A stretch of DNA of 64,000 bases. Origin: RGIG8775 sp045128735 (GTDB lineage Bacteria > Bacillota > Clostridia > Oscillospirales > CAG-272). Made by a program: the position numbers and the translations under genes. Within the stretch, counting starts at the first letter, position 1. Every line of letters starts with the position of its first letter. The DNA lies in assembly GCA_045128735.1 (NCBI GenBank), contig JBGVRT010000027.1, positions 50,044-114,043 of the forward strand, given 5' to 3'. Under the pieces are notes generated by a model, which was not told the origin of the DNA, made no database searches, and saw only the letters and a list, made by a program, of their open reading frames with translations. Shown here piece after piece: positions 35,129 to 44,031 of the stretch.

Positions 35129-36564
35129 TGGCGAATATGGCAAAGCAGGACAGAAATCTCGGCCGCGTTTTCGGCGGCAGATACGAGATAATAAACGTAG
35201 TGGGCTCGGGCGGTAGCTCAATGGTCTACGGCGTGTACGACACAAAGGAGGACCGCACGGTTGCGATGAAAATGCTCCTTCCCGAGTACAACGACAACGC
35301 CGAGGCGGTAAGAAGATTTGATCACGAAGCCGACCTTCTCTCGCTCTTTTCACACGACAGCATAGTCAAGCTTTACGACAAACAGCTTGACAGCTTCCCC
35401 AAATATTTCATCATGGAATACGTTGAGGGAATCACACTAAAAAAGCATATTCTAAGCAAGGGCGCACTTCCCCAAAAGGAAATTTTCGGCTTTATCAAGC
35501 CCATACTTTCGGCACTTGGGCAGGTGCACTCAAAGGGCATAGTACACAGCGACATCAAGCCCCACAACGTGGTCGTCCTCGGTGACGGCACGGTAAGGCT
35601 TATGGACTTTGGCATTTCCAAAACTCTCCCCAAAAAGATAATCGACATTGAGGAGGAGGGCGATGGAGAAACCGAGAGCGCAATAGGTACGGTGCACTAC
35701 GTCAGCCCCGAGCAGGCAGAGGCAAAGCCGCTTGACGGCAGAAGCGACATATATTCGCTTGGCGTTATGATGTACGAAATGGCAACGGGCACGCTTCCCT
35801 TTCTCGGCTACGAAAAGGCAAACGAGATAGCCGCAAAGCACGTAAATGAGCTTCCCCCCGCGCCGTCATACGCCAACCCCCGCATATCCGACGAGCTTGA
35901 GTTTATGATTCTCAAGGCAATGGAAAAGCTACCCGAAAACCGTTACCAGACGGCGCAGGAAATGATTGAGGCTATCGAAAAGATAGAAAATCCAATCTCC
36001 GAGACGGCAGAGGAGCTTACCAAAAAGCAAAAAATTATTAAGTACGTAAAAAATTTCAGTATTCCGTCGGCAATAATTGGCGGTCTCTGCGCCCTGCTTG
36101 TGGCTGTGGTACTGTCGCTCAGTATTCTTTCGGCGGCAATTCTCGGCGAGCGCAATCTACATAAATATATACGAGTCCCCGAACTTGAGGGAATAGTTTA
36201 CTCACAGCTTGATGGTCTTGGGCTTGACGGGCGTGTGTACGATATCATAGCGGAATACGTCAACGACGACGAAATGGGCGGCAAGGTGATCTCGCAAAAG
36301 CCTGCGGGCGGAAAGACGGTCAAGCTGAAAAAGGGCGAAAAATGTGAAATAAAGCTGAAAGTGGCGTATTTCCCCACCCCCGAAAAGCTACCGAACGTTA
36401 TAGCTATGCGTGAGGACGATGCGGTATCCCTGCTTAAGGGCTACGGGTACACGGTAAGCACCGAAAAAGCCGAGCACGAATACGTGCAAAAAGGACGGGT
36501 TTTTGACGTCACGCAAAACGGAAAAGAGGTAACTCTCTTTATCAGCGACGGCTACAAGGAATAA
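35128..36564 (+). CDS. pknB: Membrane Ser/Thr kinase with PASTA domains
   Basis: 478 residues. Kinase lobe: GSGGSSMVYG loop, Lys48 in VAMKML, catalytic loop HSDIKPHN (140-147) and DFG (160-162), activation end SPEQ. A transmembrane helix (about 310-335) follows and then two PASTA-like domains that may bind muropeptides. The usual HRD is HSD here. PrkC-type kinases signal growth and spore germination. I chose ATG (TGATG overlap); a GTG one codon earlier or an ATG three codons later are alternatives. Confidence 0.93.
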   Translation: MANMAKQDRNLGRVFGGRYEIINVVGSGGSSMVYGVYDTKEDRTVAMKMLLPEYNDNAEAVRRFDHEADLLSLFSHDSIVKLYDKQLDSFPKYFIMEYVEGITLKKHILSKGALPQKEIFGFIKPILSALGQVHSKGIVHSDIKPHNVVVLGDGTVRLMDFGISKTLPKKIIDIEEEGDGETESAIGTVHYVSPEQAEAKPLDGRSDIYSLGVMMYEMATGTLPFLGYEKANEIAAKHVNELPPAPSYANPRISDELEFMILKAMEKLPENRYQTAQEMIEAIEKIENPISETAEELTKKQKIIKYVKNFSIPSAIIGGLCALLVAVVLSLSILSAAILGERNLHKYIRVPELEGIVYSQLDGLGLDGRVYDIIAEYVNDDEMGGKVISQKPAGGKTVKLKKGEKCEIKLKVAYFPTPEKLPNVIAMREDDAVSLLKGYGYTVSTEKAEHEYVQKGRVFDVTQNGKEVTLFISDGYKE

Positions 36565-36578
36565 CGAAAGGCAAAAAA

Positions 36579-37565
36579 ATGGAATACAGAGCAAAAGGCA
36601 GAATAACCAAGGGTGTGGGCGGTCTTTACTACGTTCTTGTGAGCGAGTCGGACGAACCGTCGGTAATAGGCAGACTTCTGCCCTGCCGCGCCCGCGGAAA
36701 ATTCCGCCATGGCAATATCTCTCCGCTTGTGGGCGACACGGTGGAGGTAATATTTAACGACAGAACTCTCGCATCGCTTGACTCGGAGGAAAAGAAGGGC
36801 AAAAACGACGTAAGCGAAACGGCAATCTCGCAGATATGTGAGCGCAAAAACGCGCTTATCCGTCCGCCCCTCGCCAACCTTGACTATATGTTCATCTCAA
36901 TGGCGTCGGCTTCGCCAACGCCTATTCTGTCAACGGTTGACAAGCTTATCTCAATAGCCGAGTTCAACGGTATCGAGCCGATAATCATAGTCGGCAAAAA
37001 CGAGCTTGACAGAGAAAGTGCCGAGAGTATACGCGAAATATACGAAAAATCCGGCTTTAAGGTCTTTTCGGTCAGCGTTTTTGAAAACGAAGGCATAGAC
37101 GTGCTTTCAGACTTTATAAAATCCGAGCTTGCGGGAAAAATAGCTGCCTTTGCGGGTGCTTCAGGCGTAGGAAAATCCTCGCTGATGAACAAGCTTTTCC
37201 CAAATCTCGGGCTTGAAACGGGCGAGATAAGCAAAAAAATCGAGCGCGGAAAAAACACCACGCGACACGTTGAGCTATTCACCCACGAATGCTATGGCGG
37301 CAAAGGCTACATTGCCGACACCCCAGGCTTCTCTATGCTTGATTTTGAGCATTTCGACTTCTTCAAAAAGGACGACCTGCCCTTGACTATGCGCGAATTT
37401 GACGACTACATAGGTCTGTGCAAATACACAAAATGCTCCCACACCAAAGAGGACGGCTGTGCCATTCTCGAAGCTGTGAAACGCAGAGACATTCCTAAAT
37501 CGCGCCACGACAGCTTTGTGGAGATGTACGAGGTATTAAAAAACAAAACCGATTGGAAAAAGTAA
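36579..37565 (+). CDS. rsgA: Ribosome small-subunit GTPase RsgA
   Basis: 328 residues. OB domain, then circularly permuted GTPase: G4-like motif first (IIVGKNELD, 139-142), P-loop GASGVGKSSLMNKL, T loop KNTTRHVELF, DTPGFSMLDF, then zinc ligands CKYTKCSHTKEDGC. It aids maturation of the 30S subunit. The G4 motif reads GKNE instead of NKxD. Follows pknB as in Bacillus, but no rpe gene lies before thiN. Confidence 0.94.
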   Translation: MEYRAKGRITKGVGGLYYVLVSESDEPSVIGRLLPCRARGKFRHGNISPLVGDTVEVIFNDRTLASLDSEEKKGKNDVSETAISQICERKNALIRPPLANLDYMFISMASASPTPILSTVDKLISIAEFNGIEPIIIVGKNELDRESAESIREIYEKSGFKVFSVSVFENEGIDVLSDFIKSELAGKIAAFAGASGVGKSSLMNKLFPNLGLETGEISKKIERGKNTTRHVELFTHECYGGKGYIADTPGFSMLDFEHFDFFKKDDLPLTMREFDDYIGLCKYTKCSHTKEDGCAILEAVKRRDIPKSRHDSFVEMYEVLKNKTDWKK

Positions 37566-37574
37566 GAGGTTACT

Positions 37575-38201
37575 ATGAATGCTTTTATTTACGTGGGCGG
37601 TGAGGTTTTCCCCGACGGAATACCCGACTTCCCGAAAAAAGGCGATATCGTAATAAGTGCCGACTGCGGCTATGAAAATGCCAAAAAGCTTGGCGTCGAG
37701 GTCGATTTTGCCGTAGGTGACTTTGATTCGGGCGTAAAAGCCCAAATCCCCCGCGACGTGGAAATAATCGAGGTTCCCGCCGAAAAGGATTTTACCGACA
37801 CTCAGCTTGCCGTTGACCTTGCTATAGAGCAGGGCGCGGAGCTTATATACATCATTGGCGGTCTCAGCGGCAGGCTTGACCACACTATGTCGAATCTCGG
37901 CATCATCGAAAAGCTTTGGACTCTTGGCAAGCGCGCCGTGATTTGCGACGGCAAAAACCGCGTGCGCTATATCTCGCGCACCTCAGAGCTTGTAGTGAAA
38001 AACAGCTTCAAATATCTTTCACTTATCACAGCCGACGAAACGGCAAAGGGCGTTAGCCTTGAAGGCTGCAAATACCCCCTAAAAAAAGCAAAGCTTACGC
38101 GGACAAACAACGCCTTTACCACCTCAAACGAAATTGTCAAGAATTGCGCTCTCGTAAGCGTAAAAAAAGGCGGTCTTTACATAATAGAAAGCAACGATTG
38201 A
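37575..38201 (+). CDS. thiN: Thiamine pyrophosphokinase
   Basis: 208 residues. Makes thiamine diphosphate from thiamine. ISADCGYENAKKLGV, VGDFDSG, EKDFTDTQLAVDLAIEQG and IIGGLSGRLDHTMSN are family signatures with the acidic metal site. Ten bases after rsgA. Confidence 0.95.
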   Translation: MNAFIYVGGEVFPDGIPDFPKKGDIVISADCGYENAKKLGVEVDFAVGDFDSGVKAQIPRDVEIIEVPAEKDFTDTQLAVDLAIEQGAELIYIIGGLSGRLDHTMSNLGIIEKLWTLGKRAVICDGKNRVRYISRTSELVVKNSFKYLSLITADETAKGVSLEGCKYPLKKAKLTRTNNAFTTSNEIVKNCALVSVKKGGLYIIESND

Positions 38202-38222
38202 CTGTCAACTTGAAAATTTCGT

Positions 38223-38230
38223 CATATAAT
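38223..38230 (+). promoter_or_regulatory. Sigma-E-like -10 element before spoVM
   Basis: CATATAAT fits the sigma-E -10 pattern (CATAYAnT) of sporulation genes, about 40 bases upstream of spoVM; the sequence GTCAACT 12 bases further up is a weak -35. In Bacillus spoVM is transcribed in the mother cell. It can also be read as an ordinary TATAAT. Confidence 0.4.
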
Positions 38231-38262
38231 AGCAATAAACCATTTGAAAGGACTGCTTTTAT

Positions 38263-38358
38263 ATGAAAATTGTAATCGTTCGTTCACCGAGCTTTCTTTC
38301 TCCATTACTAAGAAGGATATTCAAGATAAAACCTAACGCAAAACAATAGGAGCATAAA
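38263..38358 (+). CDS. spoVM: SpoVM-like stage V sporulation micro-protein
   Basis: 31 residues: MKIVIVRSPSFLSPLLRRIF followed by a short basic tail. Length, MK(I/F) start, proline/leucine-rich amphipathic helix and position after thiN match SpoVM, the curvature-sensing peptide that anchors the spore coat base on the forespore membrane in Bacillus. GAAAGGA lies ten bases upstream. The stop overlaps the ygiQ start (TAATG). The tail is a few residues longer than in Bacillus (26 aa). Confidence 0.85.
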
Positions 38359-40289
38359 TGCAGGAAAATAAATTTCTCCCCATAAACCGCGCCGAAATGG
38401 CACAATACGGTTGGGATCAGCCCGACTTTGTATACGTTACGGGTGACGCTTACGTCGATCACCCGTCTTTCGGCGTTGCAATAATCTCAAGAGTTCTCGA
38501 GTCGCGGGGCTTTAAGGTCGCCATTCTCTCACAGCCCGATTACAAAAGCTGTGATGCCTTTCGTGAGTTTGGCAGACCTCGCCTCGGATTTCTCGTTACC
38601 GCGGGAAACATCGATTCTATGGTGGCGCATTATACGGTTTCAAAGAAAAAGCGCACCTACGACTATTATTCCGCAGGCGGTAAAATGGGCGCGCGCCCCG
38701 ACCGCGCAACCATAGTTTACTGCAACAGAATACGCGAGGCTTACGGTGACGTGCCGATTATTATAGGCGGTCTTGAAGCTTCACTCCGCCGTTTTGCCCA
38801 CTACGATTATTGGGATGACAAAATACGCCGTTCGGTGCTTGTGGACAGCCGCGCCGACCTGCTTACCTACGGAATGGGCGAGAATATTCTTTTGCGCATT
38901 GCCGACCTTTTAGACCGCGGAGTTCCGATTAAGAAAATCCGCGACGTTCGCGGCTCGGTATACCTTTGTAAAAGGGACGAAAAGGTGCATTACGACGTTG
39001 CCGCCGAGTTTGATTTCAACGAGCTTAAGAGCGACAAACGCAAGTACGCTGAGGCCTTCGGCGTTCAGTATAAAAATCAGGACTCAATAAACGGCAAGGC
39101 GATAGTCGAGTATTACGACGACAAAATGCTGGTTCAGAATCCCCCTATGCCCCCTCTTGAGAGAGAGGAGCTTGACAGAGTTTATTCTCTGCCCTATATG
39201 CGTGATTTCCATCCCTCTTACATAAAGGACGGCGGTGTGCCGGCTATCGAGGAAGTAAAATTCTCAATAACCCACAACCGCGGTTGCTTTGGCGGCTGTA
39301 ATTTCTGCGCTCTCGCTTTCCATCAAGGGCGCACGGTGCGCTCGCGGAGCATTGAAAGCGTTGTCACCGAGGCAAAGAAAATAACCGAGCTTGAGGGCTT
39401 TAAGGGTTATATCCACGACGTTGGCGGTCCTACGGCAAATTTCAGATATCCCGCCTGCGACAAACAGCTTAAGGACGGTGTTTGCGCCACGCGCAAGTGT
39501 CTCGCCCCTACGCCCTGCAAAAATCTTAAGGTCTCTCACGACGAATATATCGGACTGATTGAAAAAATCGAGGCGCTCCCCAAAATAAAAAAGGTCTTTA
39601 TCCGTTCGGGAATCCGCTTTGACTACCTGCTTGCCGACAAAAGCGACGCGTTTTTCAAAAAGCTTGTACGCGATAACGTAAGCGGTCAGCTTAAGGTCGC
39701 CCCCGAGCATTGCTCCTCTGCGGTGCTTGCCTGCATGGGCAAACCTAATTTTGAGGTTTACGAGAAATTCAGAAAGCGTTATTTTGAGTTGACGAAAAGC
39801 TTTGGAAAGGAGCAATATCTCGTTCCCTATCTTATGTCGAGCCACCCCGGCTCCGACCTTAACGCCGCAATAGAGCTTGCGCTCTGCCTCAAGCGCGACA
39901 ACTACGCCCCCGAGCAGGTGCAGGATTTTTATCCCACACCGGGCACAGCGTCTACGGTTATGTATTACACGGGGCTTAATCCGCTGACAATGAAGCCGGT
40001 TTACGTAGTCACCGACTATCACGAAAAACAGCTTCAGCGCGCACTTTTGCAGTATAACCGCCCGCAAAACGCCGACCTTGTCCGCGAGGCGCTGACAAAG
40101 GCGGGCCGCACCGACCTTATCGGATTTGGCAAGGAATGCCTCGTGAAGCCTGCACCCCAGCGCGGAGTAAATCCGCGTTTCCAAGAACGCAAAAAGGCTA
40201 ACGGACAAGCCGCAAAATTCACTAAGCCGAAGCAGGAAAGCCGAGGAAAAAAGCCAACGGTAAAAGGTAAAAAAGGAAAAAACAAATAA
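38358..40289 (+). CDS. ygiQ: YgiQ family radical SAM protein
   Basis: 643 residues. N-terminal cobalamin-binding-like region (FVYVTGDAYVDHPSFG), radical SAM motif CFGGCNFC, then DVGGPTANFRYPACD and QDFYPTPGTASTVMY. The family acts on an unknown substrate. The C-terminal tail is Lys-rich and disordered. Start coupled to spoVM by a one-base overlap. Confidence 0.93.
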   Translation: MQENKFLPINRAEMAQYGWDQPDFVYVTGDAYVDHPSFGVAIISRVLESRGFKVAILSQPDYKSCDAFREFGRPRLGFLVTAGNIDSMVAHYTVSKKKRTYDYYSAGGKMGARPDRATIVYCNRIREAYGDVPIIIGGLEASLRRFAHYDYWDDKIRRSVLVDSRADLLTYGMGENILLRIADLLDRGVPIKKIRDVRGSVYLCKRDEKVHYDVAAEFDFNELKSDKRKYAEAFGVQYKNQDSINGKAIVEYYDDKMLVQNPPMPPLEREELDRVYSLPYMRDFHPSYIKDGGVPAIEEVKFSITHNRGCFGGCNFCALAFHQGRTVRSRSIESVVTEAKKITELEGFKGYIHDVGGPTANFRYPACDKQLKDGVCATRKCLAPTPCKNLKVSHDEYIGLIEKIEALPKIKKVFIRSGIRFDYLLADKSDAFFKKLVRDNVSGQLKVAPEHCSSAVLACMGKPNFEVYEKFRKRYFELTKSFGKEQYLVPYLMSSHPGSDLNAAIELALCLKRDNYAPEQVQDFYPTPGTASTVMYYTGLNPLTMKPVYVVTDYHEKQLQRALLQYNRPQNADLVREALTKAGRTDLIGFGKECLVKPAPQRGVNPRFQERKKANGQAAKFTKPKQESRGKKPTVKGKKGKNK

Positions 40290-40290
40290 C

Positions 40291-40323
40291 AAAAAACCGA
40301 CGTTATTTAGACGTCGGTTTTTG
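40291..40323 (+). terminator. Terminator after ygiQ
   Basis: AACCGACGT with ACGTCGGTT, 7-base loop, T-run; a matching A-run upstream allows use from the minus strand too. Confidence 0.88.
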
Positions 40324-40337
40324 AATTGCGTGTGATA

Positions 40338-40438
40338 TGTTCGCACGATTTTTATTGCGGAAATGGCGAAGCCTACAGGGTTGCGGCGCATCCGCCGCTG
40401 TTCGCACGAATTTTATTGCGTGAATATCGAAGCCTGCA
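40338..40438. repeat. Two ~40-bp direct repeats flanking a GC hairpin
   Basis: Two ~40-base units starting TGTTCGCACGA (40338 and 40399, period 61) share about 85 percent identity. Between them a GCGGCGCATCCGCCGC hairpin recurs in variant form near 63860. It fills the convergent gap between ygiQ and infB. Confidence 0.75.
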
Positions 40439-40458
40439 AGCCCGTGGGGGCTTTCCCA

Positions 40459-43302
40459 CTATTGCTCGATTTCCTCCATAATGAAGGCTTCAAGAATGTC
40501 GCCAAGCTTGATGTCGTTGAACTTTTCAAGTCCTACACCGCACTCGTAGCCCGAAGCAACCTCACGCGCGTCGTCCTTGAAACGCTTAAGAGAGGAAATC
40601 TTATCCTCAAAGATAACTACACCGTCACGCACTACGCGGATCTGCGCGTTTCTCGCAATCTTTCCGTCCTGAACGTAAGAGCCCGCAATCGTTCCGACGT
40701 TGGGAACGTGAATAGTCTGACGAACCTCTGCGTGACCGATAACGTTCTCCTTGAACTTGGGAGCAAGCAGACCCTTCATAGCCGCTGTGATTTCTTCAAT
40801 AGCGTCATAAATTACGCGGTAAGTGCGGATTTCAACGCCCTGTCTCTCAGCAGAGTCCATAGCCCCCTTATCGGGACGGACGTTAAAGCCTACGATAATT
40901 GCGTTCGAAGCCGCCGCAAGCATTACGTCACCCTCGTTAATTCCGCCTGCCGCAGAGTGGATTACTCTTACGCGCACTTCCTCATTTGATACCTTTTCAA
41001 GCGAAGCCTTGACCGCCTCTGCAGAGCCCACAACGTCTGCCTTGACGATAACGTTAAGGTCCTTGACACCGTCGGATATCTGAGTAAACAGGTCGTTAAG
41101 ACTTGCGCGGCTGTTAGCCTTGAATTCCTCTTCCTTAGCCTTGCTTCTTCTGTCGTCGGCAAGCTCACGAGCCATTCTTTCATCGGCAACCGCATTAAAT
41201 TCGTCACCTGCGGTGGGAACCTCGGCAAGACCGATGATCTCAACGGGAACAGAGGGTGCCGCCTCTTTAAGCTGACGTCCTGTATGATCGGTCATTGCAC
41301 GAACGTGACCAACCGCCGTACCCGCGATAACAACGTCGCCTACGCGAAGCGTACCGTTCTGAACGAGAAGGGTTACAACAGGTCCGCGGCCCTTATCGAG
41401 CTTAGCCTCGATTACGATACCCTTTGCACGGCGGTTCGGGTTAGCCTTAAGCTCCTTAACCTCGGCAACGAGAAGCACGTTTTCAAGAAGGTCATCGATA
41501 CCCTGATGTGTAAGAGCCGAAACGGGAACGCAGATAACGTCACCGCCCCACTCCTCGGGAACAAGGTCGTACTTGGTAAGCTCCTGCTTAACCGCGTCGG
41601 GGTTAGCGGTGGGCTTATCCATCTTATTTATTGCAACGATAATATCAATACCTGCCGCCTTAGCGTGGTTGATAGCCTCTATGGTCTGGGGCATAATTCC
41701 GTCGTCAGCCGCAACAACGAGGATAGCGATATCGGTTGCCTGCGCACCTCTTGCACGCATTGCGGTGAACGCCTCGTGACCGGGGGTATCGAGGAATGTG
41801 ATGTCCTGACCCTTTACCTTTACGCGGTAAGCACCGATGTGCTGTGTAATACCGCCTGCCTCGCCCGTGGTTACGTGAGTATCACGGATAGCGTCAAGAA
41901 GCGAGGTTTTACCGTGGTCAACGTGACCCATTACGCAGACAACGGGAGCTCTGGGAAGAAGCGACTCTGCGCTGTCCTCTGCCTCGTCAAAGAGACGCTC
42001 CTCTATGGTTACTACAACCTCCTTTGTAACCGTTGCGCCAAGCTCGTCGGCAACAAGGTATGCTGTGTCGTAGTCGATTGTCTGGTTGATGGTGACCATC
42101 ATACCCATAAGCATAAGCTTTTTGATAACCTCTGCCGCAGTTACCTTGAGGCGCGAAGCGAGCTCGCCGACAGAGATTTCGTCGGGAATGCTTACGTTTA
42201 CAGGCACTTTCTTAACAGGCTGTGCGGGTGCAGATGGCTTTTTGTTCTTCTTGAAATTGTTATTGCGGTTGTTCTGCATCTGACCGCTTGTATTCTTCTT
42301 TCTGAACTGCTGATTTCCTCCGCGGAGATCTGCAACAGAATCCGAAACAAACGAGGTCAGCTTATCGTCGTACTTGGAAAGGTCCACGTTGGAATCTCTC
42401 ATATCGACAATACGTGTACCGCCCTTCTTCTGATTAGGATTTCCTCCCTTAGGAGTTTGCGCTCTGATAATCTGCTGAGGTTGGAATTTTTCACGGGGCG
42501 CGCTCTGATAGCCCTCGTCCTTATCCTTCATAGACGAGAAGCCGCCCTGACGGTTGCCCTGAGGCTTGCCGCCCTGCTGTGCAGGACGTCCGCCAAAGCC
42601 GTCACGACCGCCGCGGTTATCTCTGTTATCGCGGAACTGTCCGTCTCTGTTATTATCGCGGAACTGCCCCTCTCTGCGGTCACCGAAGCGTTCCTCTCTG
42701 GGCTTGAAGTCGCCCTGACGGGGTGCGCCGTTTCTGTCGCCGTAAGGCTGAGCGGGCTTTTGAGTATTGCTCTGTGTCTCGGGTCTCTTTGTCTGCGCGG
42801 GAGCTTCGGGCGCCTTAGGCGCCTTGGGTGCCTCGGGTGCCTTGGGTGCCTCGGGTGCCTTGGGAGCAGGCTTTGCCGCTTCCTTCTTAGGTTCTTCCTT
42901 CTTAGGTTCTTCCTTTTTAGGCTCTTCCTTTTTGGGTTCTTCCTTTTTTGGTTCAGGCTTCTTAGCCTCTTCCTTCTTAGGCTCGGGCTTCTTCTCCTCC
43001 TTTGCGGGAGCTTCTGCCTTCTTCTCCTCTGCAGGCTTTTCCTCTGTCTTTGCCGGAGTCTCCTCTACAGGCTTTTCCTTTGCGGGAATATAGGTTATTC
43101 CGTCGATGTAATTTTCAATCTCGGTTATCTGATTATCCTTTGTAAGGGTGTCAAAGAGGATATCAAACTCCTCTGCCTCAAGGGTCTTTTGCGAGTTTTT
43201 AACGTCAATGCCCTTTGCGACGAGAACTTCTACTATATCCTTACTCTTTTTACCGAGGTCCTTTGCTATTTGATTGATCTTAAACTGGGTGTTATTTGCC
43301 AT
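40459..43302 (-). CDS. infB: Translation initiation factor IF-2
   Basis: 947 residues. N-terminal IF2N helix (FKINQIAKDLGKKSKDIVEV), then a ~280-residue Lys/Glu/Pro/Ala low-complexity region with tandem KKEEP and PEAPKA units, and an Arg/Gly/Asn-rich segment. A second IF2N precedes the GTPase: GHVDHGKT (about 455-462), DTPGHEAF, NKMDKP. Domains II-IV follow. Last gene of the rimP-nusA operon; rbfA does not follow in this window. Confidence 0.97.
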   Translation of the reverse strand: MANNTQFKINQIAKDLGKKSKDIVEVLVAKGIDVKNSQKTLEAEEFDILFDTLTKDNQITEIENYIDGITYIPAKEKPVEETPAKTEEKPAEEKKAEAPAKEEKKPEPKKEEAKKPEPKKEEPKKEEPKKEEPKKEEPKKEAAKPAPKAPEAPKAPEAPKAPKAPEAPAQTKRPETQSNTQKPAQPYGDRNGAPRQGDFKPREERFGDRREGQFRDNNRDGQFRDNRDNRGGRDGFGGRPAQQGGKPQGNRQGGFSSMKDKDEGYQSAPREKFQPQQIIRAQTPKGGNPNQKKGGTRIVDMRDSNVDLSKYDDKLTSFVSDSVADLRGGNQQFRKKNTSGQMQNNRNNNFKKNKKPSAPAQPVKKVPVNVSIPDEISVGELASRLKVTAAEVIKKLMLMGMMVTINQTIDYDTAYLVADELGATVTKEVVVTIEERLFDEAEDSAESLLPRAPVVCVMGHVDHGKTSLLDAIRDTHVTTGEAGGITQHIGAYRVKVKGQDITFLDTPGHEAFTAMRARGAQATDIAILVVAADDGIMPQTIEAINHAKAAGIDIIVAINKMDKPTANPDAVKQELTKYDLVPEEWGGDVICVPVSALTHQGIDDLLENVLLVAEVKELKANPNRRAKGIVIEAKLDKGRGPVVTLLVQNGTLRVGDVVIAGTAVGHVRAMTDHTGRQLKEAAPSVPVEIIGLAEVPTAGDEFNAVADERMARELADDRRSKAKEEEFKANSRASLNDLFTQISDGVKDLNVIVKADVVGSAEAVKASLEKVSNEEVRVRVIHSAAGGINEGDVMLAAASNAIIVGFNVRPDKGAMDSAERQGVEIRTYRVIYDAIEEITAAMKGLLAPKFKENVIGHAEVRQTIHVPNVGTIAGSYVQDGKIARNAQIRVVRDGVVIFEDKISSLKRFKDDAREVASGYECGVGLEKFNDIKLGDILEAFIMEEIEQ

Positions 43303-43431
43303 ATTGTTACCCTACCTTTCTTTGGTGTTTGCGGCGCAACGCCGAGATTTCCGAAGCTTTTTCAGTTCCGCCTGGGTCTCCAAACGTTGCCTCACTCCGA
43401 AACGGTGTCCAAGACTTATCTATTTTTTGAG

Positions 43432-43761
43432 CTATATTAGTTTCTCAATTCCCTCTGCAAAGCTTTGGTCGGCAAGTGCCGCCACCGCAAGCTCTCCTGT
43501 TTTTCCCAGAAGTCGGGCAAATTCGGAGGTATCAACTCCCACGCGCAAAAGACGCGCGCCGTAAAATTTGCATTTATCGCTTATTCTCTTATGCGTGTTT
43601 TCCGAAGTTCCCTCCGCCTCAAACACGAAATATATCTTTTTGCCCTTTCTTAAAGCTTCACAGACCATCGGCGTTCCGTACACGAGCTTTCCCGCTCCTG
43701 CCGCAAGTCCGAGAAGTCTGAGAATCTTCTGCGGATTCTCCTCTTTTGGGGAATTACACAT
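43432..43761 (-). CDS. ylxQ: L7Ae-family RNA-binding protein YlxQ
   Basis: 109 residues. LGLAAGAGKLVYGTPMVCEA, KKIYFVFEAEGTSENTHKRI and VAALADQSFAEGI match the L7Ae/L30e fold, which binds kink-turn RNA. GGGAG precedes the ATG, which overlaps the rnpM stop by eight bases. The gap to infB (about 130 bases) holds no gene. Confidence 0.92.
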   Translation of the reverse strand: MCNSPKEENPQKILRLLGLAAGAGKLVYGTPMVCEALRKGKKIYFVFEAEGTSENTHKRISDKCKFYGARLLRVGVDTSEFARLLGKTGELAVAALADQSFAEGIEKLI

Positions 43762-44026
43762 TTTCAACAAGCTCCCTTTCCATTTCGTCATAGACCGCAT
43801 CGGGAATCTCACATTCGAGATTCCTTTCAAGCCGCTTTGCGCGGCGTGCTTTCTTCAGGCATTCAGGGTCGTGGCATATGTATGCGCCTCTGCCGCTTGC
43901 CTTGCCCTTGAAGTCAAGGCTGACGCTTCCGTCGGGGGCTCTCACCACTCTCAGAAGCTCGCTTTTCGGCTTATGCTCATTACAGCCAAGACACTGACGC
44001 TGTGGAATTTTCTTTTTGCGTTCCAT
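43754..44026 (-). CDS. rnpM: YlxR/RnpM family RNA-binding protein
   Basis: 90 residues. IPQRQCLGCNEHKPKSELLR and GRGAYICHDPECLKKA (paired Cys) define the DUF448/YlxR family. The Bacillus protein has been reported to bind and modulate RNase P. Five bases after nusA. Confidence 0.92.
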   Translation of the reverse strand: MERKKKIPQRQCLGCNEHKPKSELLRVVRAPDGSVSLDFKGKASGRGAYICHDPECLKKARRAKRLERNLECEIPDAVYDEMERELVENV

Positions 44027-44031
44027 AATCT

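Noticed and set aside
41284..43440. 718-codon plus-strand frame opposite infB
   Set aside because: Shadow of infB: the repeated KKEEP codons give Leu/Phe/Ser runs on the other strand.
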